A stretch of 64,000 nucleotides of DNA from Chloroflexota bacterium. Its GTDB lineage: Bacteria > Chloroflexota > Limnocylindria > QHBO01. The translations under genes and the position numbers were made by a program. Where the stretch lies: assembly GCA_038040195.1 (NCBI GenBank), contig JBBPIR010000004.1, forward strand, positions 1 through 64,000. Direction: 5' to 3'. Positions 44,500 to 53,758 of the stretch are shown here, one piece after another. The notes beneath the pieces were generated by a model, which saw only the letters and a program-made list of their open reading frames with translations, did no database searches and had not been told where the DNA came from. The stretch's first letter is position 1, and every line of letters begins with the position of its first letter.

Positions 44500-45450
44500 A
44501 TGCCAGCACGGCGTATTCGGGCATTTGCCCCCCTCCTTCTGATCCTGGCGGTCGCCTGCCAGCCGACCAGCCCGAGCCTTAGCCCGCCGACCTCCACGGC
44601 GCCATCGGCAGCGGCCTACCCGCAGACCTTGACCGATGATGCCGGGCGCGAGGTCCTACTCGCCGCAGAGCCCGAGCGCATCGTCAGCCTGGCCCCCTCG
44701 AGCACCGAGATGGTGTGCGCCCTGGATGCGTGCGACCGGCTGGTGGGCGTGACCGACGCCGACGACTACCCGGCCGAGGTGGCGGACATCCCTGATGTCG
44801 TCATCGTGGCGGTAGTCGACATCGAGCTGGTAGTCGAAGCCGATCCCGACCTGATCCTGGCCGCCGGTAACGAGCTGACCTCGAGCGCCGTGATCACCGA
44901 GCTGACCGATCTCGGCTACCCAGTCATGGTCCTGTACCCCGAATCGCTGGACGAGGTGCTCGAGAACATCGAACTGATCGGCGAAGCGATCAACGCCCGT
45001 GACCAGGCCGCTGCGCTCACCGCTGAAATGGAGAACCGCATCCAGGCCGTTACCGAGGCGGTGGCCGGGGCGACCCGGCCGCGGACGTTCTATGAAGTCG
45101 GGGTCTTCGAGGGAGCCATCTACACGGCCGGCGAGGACTCGTTCCTGGCCAGCGTGATCACGGTGGCCGGCGGCGACCCGATCACCGGAGACCCGCTGAC
45201 GACGTCGATCGCCCTCGAGGACCTGCTCGTCGCGGATCCGGAGCTCATCCTGCTCGGCGACGCCGCCAATGACCCGTCGGTTACACCAGAGGCCGTTTCC
45301 GCGCGCCAGGGTTGGGGCGCAATCAGCGCGGTCCAGAACGGGCAGGTTTTGGTCATGCTCGCGGACGCCGTCATCACCCGCCCCGGGCCGCGGATCGTGG
45401 AAGGCCTGGAAGCCCTGGCCCGCGCCATCCAACCCGACCGCTTCGACTGA
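44500..45450 (+). CDS. btuF: Cobalamin ABC transporter substrate-binding lipoprotein
   Basis: Periplasmic-binding-protein family (TroA/BtuF-like), lipid-anchored. Signal peptide with lipobox LAVAC, cysteine at residue 20, then a Ser/Thr/Pro linker. The binding domain has DDAGREVLLAAEPERIVSLAPSSTEMVCALDACDRLVGVT, EADPDLILAAGNE, a backbone helix, and AGGDPITGDPL...LLVADPELILLGDA. It is 316 residues, typical for BtuF/FhuD. The riboswitch upstream makes cobalamin or a precursor the probable ligand. It is followed by permease and ATPase genes. Confidence 0.9.
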   Translation: MPARRIRAFAPLLLILAVACQPTSPSLSPPTSTAPSAAAYPQTLTDDAGREVLLAAEPERIVSLAPSSTEMVCALDACDRLVGVTDADDYPAEVADIPDVVIVAVVDIELVVEADPDLILAAGNELTSSAVITELTDLGYPVMVLYPESLDEVLENIELIGEAINARDQAAALTAEMENRIQAVTEAVAGATRPRTFYEVGVFEGAIYTAGEDSFLASVITVAGGDPITGDPLTTSIALEDLLVADPELILLGDAANDPSVTPEAVSARQGWGAISAVQNGQVLVMLADAVITRPGPRIVEGLEALARAIQPDRFD

Positions 45451-45458
45451 GGCAGAAG

Positions 45459-46550
45459 GTGCGCGCCGCGGTTGCCATCCGCTCCCTTGTTGGAGGACCC
45501 AGCCTGGGGCGCGCCACGGCGGTTGTCGGCGGCGCGGTGGTCGTGCTGCTCGTCGCCCTGGTGGCGGGGGTGGGCGTCGGCAGCGTCGAGGTCGGGTTGT
45601 CGGAGGCGATCGGGATCATCGGTCAACGGCTGGGCCTGCCCATCTCCGAGACCTGGGCCTCGACCGCTCCGACGATCCTGTTCGAGGTCCGGCTGCCCCG
45701 GGTCCTGGCCGGGGCCCTGGTCGGCGCCGGGCTCGGCGGTGCGGGCGTCGTGTTTCAGGCTCTGCTCCGCAACCCGATGGCCGATCCGTACGTGATCGGA
45801 ACCGCGGCCGGCGCCTCGCTGGGGGCCGTCCTGGCCATCACGGCGCCGGTCCTCGTGCCCGCGCTCGCGCTGGGAGCCGGCACGGCCTGGCTGGGGATCG
45901 GCCTGGCCCAGGTGCTGGCGTTCGCCGGCGGGTTGGGCGCGGTGACGCTGGTGCTCGTCGTCGCGCGCCAGGGCGGACGCTCGAACATGGTGACCCTGCT
46001 CCTGACCGGGTACGCCGTGTCGTCGCTGCTGGCGGCCGCGGTCGCGCTGCTCCTGGTCAGCTCCGGGCGGGCGTTGGCGTCGGTCGTGGGCTGGCTGCTC
46101 GGCTCATTGGGAGGCACCGGCTACCCGGAGCTGGCAGTGGCGGCTCCGCTTGTCCTCGGCGGCTCCGTATGGCTGCTCTTTCGGTGGCGCACCCTGAATC
46201 TGCTCCTCCTCGGCGACGAAGCAGCGGCCGGCCTCGGCGTTGACCTCGTGCCCGCCCGCCGCGGCCTCGTCCTGCTCGCCACCCTGGTGACCTCGGCGGC
46301 GGTGGCCCTGGCGGGCACGATCGGCTTCGTCGGCCTGGTGGTTCCGCACCTGGTCCGACTGGCGATCGGGCCCGACCATCGGCTGCTGCTCCCGGTGAGC
46401 TGCCTGGGCGGCGCCGCACTCCTGGTCCTGGCCGATATGGCGGCCCGGCTGGTGGGCGGGGTCCCGGTGGGTGTCGTGACCGCGCTGATCGGCGCCCCGT
46501 TCTTCCTGTGGCTGCTCCACCGGGCGGCCGGAGCGACGACCACGCCATGA
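45459..46550 (+). CDS. btuC: Cobalamin ABC transporter permease
   Basis: 363-residue FecCD/BtuC-type permease with about ten membrane helices. Family marks are RLPRVLAGALVGAGLGGAGVVFQALLRNPMADPYVIGTAAGAS, the ATPase-coupling loop region with LGDEAAAGLGVD, and GTIGFVGLVVPHLVRLAIGPDHR. GTG 8 bases after the btuF stop fits an operon; an earlier in-frame start would run back into btuF. It ends by ATGA overlap with the ATPase gene. Confidence 0.92.
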   Translation: MRAAVAIRSLVGGPSLGRATAVVGGAVVVLLVALVAGVGVGSVEVGLSEAIGIIGQRLGLPISETWASTAPTILFEVRLPRVLAGALVGAGLGGAGVVFQALLRNPMADPYVIGTAAGASLGAVLAITAPVLVPALALGAGTAWLGIGLAQVLAFAGGLGAVTLVLVVARQGGRSNMVTLLLTGYAVSSLLAAAVALLLVSSGRALASVVGWLLGSLGGTGYPELAVAAPLVLGGSVWLLFRWRTLNLLLLGDEAAAGLGVDLVPARRGLVLLATLVTSAAVALAGTIGFVGLVVPHLVRLAIGPDHRLLLPVSCLGGAALLVLADMAARLVGGVPVGVVTALIGAPFFLWLLHRAAGATTTP

Positions 46551-47362
46551 CACAACAATTTCAGCCGAGCTCCAACAGCAGGCCGATCCTGGACTTCAAG
46601 GAGGTCGGATTCGGCTACCGCCGTCGGGGACGCCCCGATCGCGAGGTACTGCGCGGAGTCAGCCTGACCGTGACGCCGGGCGAGCTGGTGGCCCTGCTGG
46701 GGCCCAACGGCAGCGGCAAGACCACCCTGTTCCGCGTGGCCATGGGCCTGTTGCCGGCGGGCGGCGGGAGCGTGTATCTGGATGGCCGCCCGGTCGCGGA
46801 CTGGACCCGGCGCGAGATTGCGCAACGGATCGCCATCCTGCCCCAGCTGCCCACGGTGCCCGACGGGTTCCGGGTCGAGGAGCTGGTCGAGATGGGCCGC
46901 GCGCCACACGCCCGGTCGCGCTTCGGGGCCAGCGTCCAGGACGCGGCTGCAGTGGAACGGGCTCTCATCGATGCGGATGCCGTCGACCTGGTCGGGCGGC
47001 GCGTGGACGAGCTGTCGGGTGGCGAGCGCCAACGCGTGCTGGTCGCCATGACCCTGGCCCAGGAGCCGCGTCTCCTGCTCCTGGACGAGCCGACCCAGCA
47101 CCTGGACCTGGCGCACCAGGTCGCGCTGCTGGCCACGCTGGATCGGCTGCGGCGGACGCGCGGGCTGGCCGTGGTAGCAGTTCTCCATGATCCGGCCCTG
47201 ACCGCCCTCGCGGACCCCCGGGTCGTGCTTCTCAGCGCGGGACGCGTGGTGGCCGACGGTCCGGCGGCGGAGGTGCTGCGCCCCGCCATGCTGGCGCGCG
47301 TGTTCGACATCTCGGTCCCGACAGCGCTGGCCCTATCGGGCGGGTCGACGCGAGGCACCTAG
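46547..47362 (+). CDS. btuD: Cobalamin ABC transporter ATP-binding protein
   Basis: 271-residue ABC ATPase of the FepC/BtuD type. Walker A GPNGSGKTT, Q-loop in AILPQLPTVPDGFRVEELVEMGR, signature DELSGGERQRVLVAMTLAQ, Walker B LLLLDEPTQHLDL and the H-loop VAVLHDP are all intact. It completes a full importer with the two genes upstream. Its TAG stop shares a CTAG with the stop of the convergent AI-2E family gene. Confidence 0.93.
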   Translation: MTQQFQPSSNSRPILDFKEVGFGYRRRGRPDREVLRGVSLTVTPGELVALLGPNGSGKTTLFRVAMGLLPAGGGSVYLDGRPVADWTRREIAQRIAILPQLPTVPDGFRVEELVEMGRAPHARSRFGASVQDAAAVERALIDADAVDLVGRRVDELSGGERQRVLVAMTLAQEPRLLLLDEPTQHLDLAHQVALLATLDRLRRTRGLAVVAVLHDPALTALADPRVVLLSAGRVVADGPAAEVLRPAMLARVFDISVPTALALSGGSTRGT

Positions 47363-48507
47363 CCGGCTTGTCCCGACCCCTCCCCCTCCGCCGCCGCGGC
47401 CGGCTCCCGCTCCGGCCTCGGCGGGCTGTAGATGTCGACCCAGTGATTCACGAAGATCACGATCACGGCCAGGATCGGGATCCCGAACAGGGCGCCCCAC
47501 AGGCCCGCAATCTGGACCCCGACCAGCAGTCCGACGAACAGCAGGATCGGGTGCAACCCCAGCGACTCCTGCATCATCTTCGGCTGCAGGTAGTTCACCA
47601 TGACGGTCTGGATCGCGACGATGGCCCCTACGCCGGCCAGGGCCACAACCCAGTTCTCGCTGGTCAGGAACCCGATGAAGATGGGCGGGACCAGCGCCAG
47701 CACCGGGCCAATCATGGGAATGAACATGAACAGGCCCGCGACCACGGCGGTGACAAAGATGTACTCCATCCCGCCCAATGCCCGGGCCACTAGGCCGACA
47801 GCCATGACCAGGGCGAACATCAGCAGCGCGAGCACGGTCTGGGCGCGGATAAAGCCGCCGAACGACCTCGCCACGCCCTCCTGGAGCAGGATCGACTGAT
47901 CCCGCAAGCGGTCGGGAATGAGGCGGCTCAGCCAGACGGTGATCTTGTGGCTGTCCAGGATCATGAAGAAGGCCAGCAGCACGACCAGGAATAGGGTGCC
48001 GATGGCGCTGAACGCCCCGCTGGCGATGGTCCCGGCGGAGCCGGCCAGTTCACGGCCCAGCGCGCCAATCTGGTCGGTGAAGCCGCCGAAAACCGCCGCC
48101 AGGTCCGGCTCCTCGAACCCGGTCGTCCGTTGGAGGTCGCGGATCTGCTGGGCGACCTGCGCTTCGCGAGTAGGCCAGGTGCTGATGAAGTTGGCGAGGT
48201 CGCTGACCATGACCGCCGCCACTACCAGCAGGGAAGCCACCAGACCGATCAGGGTGGCCCCGAACGCCAACCCCACCGCCACGCCTCGACCGACCCGCAA
48301 CCGGACCTGCACGGTGCGGACTAATGGTGAGATGAGGAACGCCAGCAGCCAGGCCAGGAACAGCGCGACGATGATGTTGCGGAAGTCTTCCAGGACGTCC
48401 AGGATCAGTCCCGCCGCCAGGAGGCTGAAGTAGAGCGATCCGGCGATCAGGAAGATCGCGAGCAGGCGGCGCTCGCGCACCCAGGCTCCCTGGAACAGCT
48501 CGATCAC
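47359..48507 (-). CDS. AI-2E family (PerM/TqsA-type) membrane transporter
   Basis: 382-residue membrane protein with about eight helices. ALFLAWLLAFLISPLV near the N-terminus, a long amphipathic middle (TWPTREAQVAQQIRDLQ), then VLLAFFMILDSHKI, RSFGGFIRAQTVLALLMF, MFIPMIGPVLALVPP and YLQPKMMQESLGLHPILLFVGLLVGVQIAGLWGALFGIPILAV are hallmarks of the family (Pfam AI-2E_transport). Members export signals, Na+/H+ or other solutes, so the name does not fix the substrate. GTG with GGAGG upstream overlaps the trpS stop as GTGA, so it is co-transcribed with trpS. Confidence 0.9.
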   Translation of the reverse strand: MIELFQGAWVRERRLLAIFLIAGSLYFSLLAAGLILDVLEDFRNIIVALFLAWLLAFLISPLVRTVQVRLRVGRGVAVGLAFGATLIGLVASLLVVAAVMVSDLANFISTWPTREAQVAQQIRDLQRTTGFEEPDLAAVFGGFTDQIGALGRELAGSAGTIASGAFSAIGTLFLVVLLAFFMILDSHKITVWLSRLIPDRLRDQSILLQEGVARSFGGFIRAQTVLALLMFALVMAVGLVARALGGMEYIFVTAVVAGLFMFIPMIGPVLALVPPIFIGFLTSENWVVALAGVGAIVAIQTVMVNYLQPKMMQESLGLHPILLFVGLLVGVQIAGLWGALFGIPILAVIVIFVNHWVDIYSPPRPEREPAAAAEGEGSGQAG

Positions 48508-49520
48508 CGCGACCTCCAACCCGGGCGGCCGGTCCCGACGGCCGCCAGCACCTCGGCTCGGGTGGCCTCCAGGATGGGCCTCACCTTCTCCGCTCCAGCC
48601 GAGAGTACCGCCTCCACCCGTTCGGGATCGGCGGCCATCTGCGCCCGCTTCTCGCGCATGGGTCGGAAGAACTCGATGATGCGCTCCGCCAGCAGCTGCT
48701 TGGTATCCACGCACCCGGTGCGAGCGGTCCGTTCGCCGTCCTGGATCTGGAGGTATTCCTCTCCGAAGAACCGATGCAGCTGGCACACGTTGCAGACCTC
48801 CGGACGCCCCAGATCGGTGCGCTTGATGCGCAGCGGATCGGTGACCATGCTCATGACGATGCGCCGGATCTCATCGGGCTCCGCGAAGATCGGGATCGTG
48901 TTGCCCGCTGATTTGCTCATCTTGCGCTGCCCATCGGTGCCCATCACCAACGGAGCATCGGTATAGACCGCGGTCGGCTCGGGGAAGATCGGGCCGTATC
49001 GGGCATTGAAGGCGCGCACGATCTCGCGTGACAGCTCCAGGTGAGGCGCCTGGTCCTTGCCGACAGGTACCTTGGTGGCCTTGTAGATGACGATGTCGGC
49101 GGCCTGGAGGACGGGGTAGGTGAGCAGCCCGTTGCTGTTCTCCTTGCCTTCGCTCAGCCCCTCCTTGTAGGTTGGGTTGCGCTGCAGCCAGCTCACCGGC
49201 ACCACCGTGCTGAAGATCCAGCACAGCTCCGCGACCTCGGGAAAGTCGGACTGCCGAATGAGGGCGCAGCGATTGGGGTCGAGCCCCACAGCCAGCAGGT
49301 CGAGCGCCATCTCGCGGGTCAGCCGCCTCAGCTCATCGCCGTCATGGACGGTGGTCAGGGCGTGGTAGTCGACGATGACGTAGATCGCCTCGTACTGGTC
49401 CTGGAGGGCCACGTAGTTCCGCTGGGCGCCCAGGTAGTTGCCCAGGTGGCTGGCGCCGCTGGGTTGGATGCCGGACAGCACACGCTCCCGACCGGCGGGC
49501 GAGGCGGCAGCGTCGGACAT
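48504..49520 (-). CDS. trpS: Tryptophanyl-tRNA synthetase
   Basis: Class I synthetase charging tRNA-Trp, 338 residues. SGIQPSGASHLGNYLGA contains the HIGH-type motif (HLGN). AILSTV-like FSTVVPVSWLQRNPTYKE, YPVLQAADIVIYKATKVPVGKDQAPHLELSREI and TDGQRKMSKSAGNTI (KMSKS) follow, with an anticodon-binding helical tail. ATG lies 9 bases after minus-strand TACACT (49530-49535), leaderless, divergent from birA. No T-box or trp leader peptide is visible in the 52-base gap. Confidence 0.96.
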   Translation of the reverse strand: MSDAAASPAGRERVLSGIQPSGASHLGNYLGAQRNYVALQDQYEAIYVIVDYHALTTVHDGDELRRLTREMALDLLAVGLDPNRCALIRQSDFPEVAELCWIFSTVVPVSWLQRNPTYKEGLSEGKENSNGLLTYPVLQAADIVIYKATKVPVGKDQAPHLELSREIVRAFNARYGPIFPEPTAVYTDAPLVMGTDGQRKMSKSAGNTIPIFAEPDEIRRIVMSMVTDPLRIKRTDLGRPEVCNVCQLHRFFGEEYLQIQDGERTARTGCVDTKQLLAERIIEFFRPMREKRAQMAADPERVEAVLSAGAEKVRPILEATRAEVLAAVGTGRPGWRSR

Positions 49521-49529
49521 CGTCGGCCG

Positions 49530-49564
49530 AGTGTAGCGGACCCAATTTGGGCGGCTGCTAGAAT
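49530..49564. promoter_or_regulatory. Divergent trpS / birA promoters with central dyad
   Basis: Minus-strand TACACT (49530-49535) serves trpS and plus-strand TAGAAT (49559-49564) serves birA, each 8-9 bases from its start codon. Between them CCCAA-T-TTGGG (49541-49551) is a perfect 5-bp dyad, the only AT-rich patch nearby. It could be an operator or simply the shared upstream region. Confidence 0.5.
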
Positions 49565-49572
49565 CGCCGCCC

Positions 49573-50403
49573 GTGTCCGAACCACGCTCCGACGAGGTCC
49601 GTCAACCGACTCCCGAGTGGGCCGCGGCTGCGCGCGCCGGAGCTCGTGTAGGGCACACGGTCGAGCACCACGCCGAGATCGGCTCGACCAACGACCGCGC
49701 CCGGGCCGCCCTCGCTGAACCGGGCGGTAACGGCCTGGCCGTCATCGCCGACCGGCAGACGGCGGGTCGCGGACGGATGGGCCGATCCTGGCTCTCCCCG
49801 TCCGGAACCAATCTGCTCCTGAGCGTAGGCCTTCGCCTGGACCTGCCCATCGAACGGGCCTGGTGGCTGGCCGCCGCGGCCGCGCTGGCAGTGCGCGAGG
49901 CGGCGGCCGCGGCGGCCTCGGCGGCCCAGTTGGCCGTGCGCTGGCCGAACGACATCGTCACCCCCGTTGGGCTCAAGGTGGCCGGCCTGCTCACCGAGAC
50001 ACAGGTCGAGGGGGAGCGCGTGGTCGGCGCCGTGATGGGTATCGGCATCAACGTCAACTGGCGTCGGTCCGCCATGCCGCCCGATATCGCGCCCGGCGCG
50101 ACGTCGCTCGCCGACCTGGCCGGCGCGCCGGTGGATCGGCTGGAACTGCTCACCAGCCTGCTCGCGGCGCTGGATGGCGAGATTCGCCAGGTGGAGGCGG
50201 GCGTGTCGCCGCTGGAGCGATTCCAGGCCGCCTCGTGGCTGACCGGACGGGCTATCGAGGTCGAGACGCCGGCCGGGCGCCTGATCGGCGTGGCGGGCGA
50301 GATCGCGGACAACGGGGGATTGATCCTGGACGGACCCACCCTGCGCACCACGGTCAGCGTGGGCGAGGTGATCCGCGTGCACCCGCAGACGGCGAGCGCC
50401 TAA
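49573..50403 (+). CDS. birA: Biotin-[acetyl-CoA-carboxylase] ligase
   Basis: Attaches biotin to BCCP. The 276 residues contain EIGSTNDRARAAL, the biotinyl-AMP loop ADRQTAGRGRMGRSWLSPSGTNLLLSV, RWPNDI and KVAGLLTE with the Lys that contacts the adenylate, plus the C-terminal SH3-like domain. There is no N-terminal helix-turn-helix, so it is a Group I ligase and not the bio repressor. It heads the acc/fab run, where its protein substrate AccB is also encoded. Confidence 0.93.
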   Translation: MSEPRSDEVRQPTPEWAAAARAGARVGHTVEHHAEIGSTNDRARAALAEPGGNGLAVIADRQTAGRGRMGRSWLSPSGTNLLLSVGLRLDLPIERAWWLAAAAALAVREAAAAAASAAQLAVRWPNDIVTPVGLKVAGLLTETQVEGERVVGAVMGIGINVNWRRSAMPPDIAPGATSLADLAGAPVDRLELLTSLLAALDGEIRQVEAGVSPLERFQAASWLTGRAIEVETPAGRLIGVAGEIADNGGLILDGPTLRTTVSVGEVIRVHPQTASA

Positions 50404-51008
50404 TGCGCGAACAACGGCCGCTTCACCGCCCCGCCGACCAACCGGCACCCGAGGCCCCCGCCCCGCGCGATCCCGACCTGGCCGACGTGCGGGCCGCCCA
50501 GCGCGACCGGCATGCCTTCGATCGGCTGTATCGACGCTACCTGGATCTGGTCTACAGCTACGCGTTCTACCAGTTGGGCGATCATCACGACGCGGAGGAC
50601 GCCACCGAGCGGACGTTCCTGGCTGCATTGGCCGCCATCGACCGCTTCCATGACGAGGGCTCCACCTTCCGGGCGTGGCTGTTCCGGATCGCGCACAACG
50701 CGATCGCGAACTCGCGTCGGGCCCGCCGCCGGCGGCGCACGCAGCCCATCACCGACGCCCGCCAGCAGGCCGCCCCGGGGGCCGACCCGGCAGGCGTGGT
50801 GGCCCGCGCGGACCAGCAGCGGGAGATTCGCGCCGCCCTGGCCCGCATCCCCGCCGAGCGGCGCCAGGCCATCCTGCTGCGCTTCGTGGACGGCCTGTCG
50901 GCGCGGGAGATCGGGGCCGTTCTGGACCGGAGCGAGGGCGCCGCCCGGGTCCTTCTCCACCGCGCCCTGCGCGACATGGCCGCCGAGCTGGATCGAGGCG
51001 ACGCGTAA
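50403..51008 (+). CDS. ECF-type RNA polymerase sigma factor
   Basis: 201-residue sigma-70 family protein with regions 2 and 4 only. Region 2: FDRLYRRYLDLVYSYAFYQLGDHHDAEDATERTFLAAL and TFRAWLFRIAHNAI. Region 4: ALARIPAERRQAILLRFVDGLSAREIGAVLDRSEGAARVLLHRALRDM. A flexible Ala/Pro N-terminus of about 30 residues precedes. The ATG overlaps the birA stop as TAATG, so expression is tied to birA. Next is a small single-helix membrane protein that could be its anti-sigma factor. Its regulon is unknown; genes downstream are for fatty-acid synthesis. Confidence 0.9.
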   Translation: MREQRPLHRPADQPAPEAPAPRDPDLADVRAAQRDRHAFDRLYRRYLDLVYSYAFYQLGDHHDAEDATERTFLAALAAIDRFHDEGSTFRAWLFRIAHNAIANSRRARRRRRTQPITDARQQAAPGADPAGVVARADQQREIRAALARIPAERRQAILLRFVDGLSAREIGAVLDRSEGAARVLLHRALRDMAAELDRGDA

Positions 51009-51040
51009 CGAATCCAGGGTCGCGGTGTTAGCCCGCTTAG

Positions 51041-51373
51041 ATGACCCGTCGTCCCACCGATTCCCAGCGGATCGATCATGCCGTGAGCGCGGTCCTGGAA
51101 GACCGCCCGGTCGCCGTGCCGCCCCTCCTCGCCGATGAGCTGTCTGCCGCCCGCGCCCTGCGCGCCGATCTTCCCCTGGTGCCGCCGGGCGACGCCTTCG
51201 AAGAGGCCCTCGCCCGCCGCTTGAGCGACGGTCACACACACGACGCCGAACGCCGGGTCAGCGGCTTCGTCCGCCACCATCAGCGGCTGGTGCTGACCGG
51301 GGCGCTGGGATCGGTCCTGGTGAGCACCGCCGGAGCGGCGGTCCTCGCCTGGCGCCTCGTGCATCGGCCATGA
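51041..51373 (+). CDS. Small membrane protein, possible anti-sigma factor
   Basis: 110-residue protein with a helical N-terminal part (DHAVSAVLEDR; ADELSAARALRADLPLVPPGDAFEEALARRLSDG) and one membrane helix near residues 83-104 (LVLTGALGSVLVSTAGAAVLAW). The P-x-AFEEALARRL segment resembles the motif before the membrane helix in several sigma-associated membrane proteins. Being next to an ECF sigma gene, an anti-sigma role is reasonable inference, though no zinc-binding ZAS motif (HxxxCxxC) is seen. Stop overlaps accD as ATGA. Confidence 0.6.
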   Translation: MTRRPTDSQRIDHAVSAVLEDRPVAVPPLLADELSAARALRADLPLVPPGDAFEEALARRLSDGHTHDAERRVSGFVRHHQRLVLTGALGSVLVSTAGAAVLAWRLVHRP

Positions 51374-52326
51374 AGATCAAGTTCCCGTTCAGCCGCCGCA
51401 CGGGCCCGACCGACGCCTGGACGAAGTGCCCGAGCTGCGAGGCTCAGATCTTCAACCGCCAGCTGGAGCGGAACCACCGGGTGTGCCCCACCTGCGACCA
51501 CCACTTCCGGCTGTCGGCCGCCGAACGGATCGAACTCCTGCTCGACGGCGGCTCGTGGAAAGAACGTGACGCAGGCCTTATCAGCGGCGACCCGCTGGGG
51601 TTCGTGGACAGCAAGCCCTATCCCGATCGGCTGGAGGCCTCCCGGATCCGCTCCGGGCTTCCCGAGGCGGCGATCTGGGGGATGGGCAGGATCGAGGGCC
51701 AGCCGGTGGCGATTGGCCTGTTCGACTTCCGGTTCATGGGTGGCTCCATGGGCAGCGTGGTGGGAGAGAAGATCGCGCGCTGTTTCGAGGGAGCCCTGGC
51801 CGAACGCATTCCGGCCATCGTGGTGAGTGCGTCGGGCGGAGCCCGGATGCAGGAAGGGACCGTCTCCCTCCTCCAGCTGGCGAAGACCACGGCCGCGCTC
51901 CAGCGGCTGAACGAGGCCGGCATTCCGTTCATCAGCATCCTGACCGATCCCACCACCGGCGGCGTGCTGGCCAGCTTCGCGTCGTTGGGCGACGTCATCC
52001 TGGCCGAGCCCCGCGCCCTGATCGGCTTCGCCGGTGCCCGGGTGGCGAGCGGGACAGTGGGCGAGGAGCTGCCCGAAGGGTTCCAGAGTGCCGAGCGCCT
52101 CCTGGACCACGGGTTCGTGGATGCGGTGGTGCCCCGCGGTCAGCTGCGCGTGACGGTCGCCCGGCTCGTCCGCCTGCTGCCGGTGGCCGGAGGGGTCGAA
52201 GCCGGAAACGGGAGACGAGGCATACGGCCGATCGGCGTCCTGCAGGGACTGGCCAAGCGCGTCGGCGGAGCGGTGAGCGAGACCGCGGGGATTGAGACCG
52301 AGCCGACAGCGGGGTCGACCAAATGA
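51370..52326 (+). CDS. accD: Acetyl-CoA carboxylase carboxyltransferase beta subunit
   Basis: Half of the carboxyltransferase that moves carboxyl from biotin to acetyl-CoA. The 318 residues start with a zinc ribbon, KCPSC (about 19) and VCPTCDHHF (about 39), then the crotonase-like fold with [62 protein letters not shown] and IGFAGARV, all standard AccD. A C-terminal tail of about 40 residues is variable. It overlaps accA by ATGA, securing equal subunit output. Confidence 0.95.
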   Translation: MKIKFPFSRRTGPTDAWTKCPSCEAQIFNRQLERNHRVCPTCDHHFRLSAAERIELLLDGGSWKERDAGLISGDPLGFVDSKPYPDRLEASRIRSGLPEAAIWGMGRIEGQPVAIGLFDFRFMGGSMGSVVGEKIARCFEGALAERIPAIVVSASGGARMQEGTVSLLQLAKTTAALQRLNEAGIPFISILTDPTTGGVLASFASLGDVILAEPRALIGFAGARVASGTVGEELPEGFQSAERLLDHGFVDAVVPRGQLRVTVARLVRLLPVAGGVEAGNGRRGIRPIGVLQGLAKRVGGAVSETAGIETEPTAGSTK

Positions 52327-53297
52327 CCGATGTGACCCTGGATCCGAGTCCCCCGGCCATCAGTCCCGAGGTCGCCGAGGAGGCGTGGCGCCGCGTCCAG
52401 CTGGCCCGCCATCCGCAGCGCCCCCGCACCCTGTCCCTGGTGGCGCAGATATTCGACGAGTTCGTCGAGCTCCATGGTGATCGCACGTTCCGTGACGACC
52501 CGGCCATCGTGGGCGGTCCGGCTCGCCTCGACGGTCGGGCGGTGATGGTCATCGGCCATCAGAAGGGAACCGACACCGAATCGAACATCTTTCGGAACTT
52601 CGGCTCACCTCTGCCAGAGGGCTTCCGCAAGGCCCAGCGTCTGATGCGGATCGCCGATCGGATCGGCCTCCCGCTGGTGACCTTCCTCGATACAGCCGGC
52701 GCGTTTCCGGGACCTGCCGCCGAGGAACGGGGCCAGGCCGAGGCGATCGCCAGCTCGATCCGGCTCATGACCGGGCTCCGAGTGCCGATCATCGTCGTCA
52801 TCACCGGCGAAGGCGGGTCGGGTGGCGCCCTGGCGATCGGCGTCGGGGACGAGGTCCTGGCCCTCGAGAACGCGGTGTACTCGGTCATCTCCCCCGAGGG
52901 CTGCGCCGCGATCTTGTGGCGATCGGCGGACGCCGCGCCGTTGGCTGCCGCGGCCATGAAGATGACCGCGGCGGAGCAACACGAGCTGGGCATCGTTGAC
53001 GGCGTGATCCCCGAACCCGCTGAAGGGGCGCACGCCGACCTGCCGGCCACTGCCGCCGCCATCAAGCACGCGATCCTCGGCTCGCTGGCGCGGCTGGATC
53101 GGCTCGCTCCGGAGGATCTGCTGGCGAGTCGCTATGCTCGGCTGCGCGGCATCGGAACCGTGATCGAGGTCGAGGTCTCGACCCTGCGCGCGGCGTCGCC
53201 GTCGCTCGGGGCCCGCCTCGGTAGGCTGCTGAGGCTTCCCGCAGAGGCGCCGGCGCCGGTCCCCGAGGATGACGAGCTCGATCAGGAGGGTGCATGA
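52323..53297 (+). CDS. accA: Acetyl-CoA carboxylase carboxyltransferase alpha subunit
   Basis: Partner of AccD. The 324 residues contain [117 protein letters not shown] and the oxyanion-hole [15 protein letters not shown]. The arrangement accD-accA as separate overlapping genes is the bacterial multi-subunit type. Stop overlaps the next gene as ATGA. Confidence 0.95.
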   Translation: MTDVTLDPSPPAISPEVAEEAWRRVQLARHPQRPRTLSLVAQIFDEFVELHGDRTFRDDPAIVGGPARLDGRAVMVIGHQKGTDTESNIFRNFGSPLPEGFRKAQRLMRIADRIGLPLVTFLDTAGAFPGPAAEERGQAEAIASSIRLMTGLRVPIIVVITGEGGSGGALAIGVGDEVLALENAVYSVISPEGCAAILWRSADAAPLAAAAMKMTAAEQHELGIVDGVIPEPAEGAHADLPATAAAIKHAILGSLARLDRLAPEDLLASRYARLRGIGTVIEVEVSTLRAASPSLGARLGRLLRLPAEAPAPVPEDDELDQEGA

Positions 53298-53758
53298 CCG
53301 ACGACGACTCGGCCCAGGCCATCGCCCGCGCCGCCGCGGACCTCGTACCGGCGCTCACCGAGCGCCTCAACCGGCTGGGACTGGGCGAGATCGAGATTCG
53401 GCACGGCGACCTGCGGGTTCGGGTTGCGGCGGCTGACCAACCCGCGACCGGCGCGGGCGTGGACGTCAGCGTGGCCCGCCCGGTGGTCGGCGTCCCGCCC
53501 TCCCCGGGCGGCGCGGCCGATCGACGCCTGGAGGGGGTCACCTCGCCGGCGGTCGGCCACTTCGTGTACGCCGACGGGCTGGGGCCCGGGCTGGCGGTCG
53601 GCGCCGGCGACGAGATCGGCTTCGTGGAGATGCTCGGCGTCCGTCACGAGGTGCGCGCCACCAGCGACGGTGTGGTCCGGCACCTGGTGGCGGAGAGCGG
53701 GGAGCCGGTCGAGTACGGCCAGCTGCTGGTCGAGGTCGATCGCGCGGGCGCGGGCTGA
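53294..53758 (+). CDS. BCCP-like protein lacking the biotinyl lysine
   Basis: 154-residue paralog of AccB. It has the BCCP layout: N-terminal strand pair ([17 protein letters not shown]), a Pro/Gly linker and a C-terminal biotinyl-domain fold. At the modification site, where the true AccB has EAMKLFNEI, it reads [10 protein letters not shown]: Gly115 takes the place of the lysine, so it cannot be biotinylated there. The rest of the fold ([27 protein letters not shown]) looks intact, so it is not a decayed gene. It sits between accA and accC with 1-4-base overlaps and probably has a structural or regulatory role in the carboxylase (inference). Confidence 0.82.
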   Translation: MTDDDSAQAIARAAADLVPALTERLNRLGLGEIEIRHGDLRVRVAAADQPATGAGVDVSVARPVVGVPPSPGGAADRRLEGVTSPAVGHFVYADGLGPGLAVGAGDEIGFVEMLGVRHEVRATSDGVVRHLVAESGEPVEYGQLLVEVDRAGAG

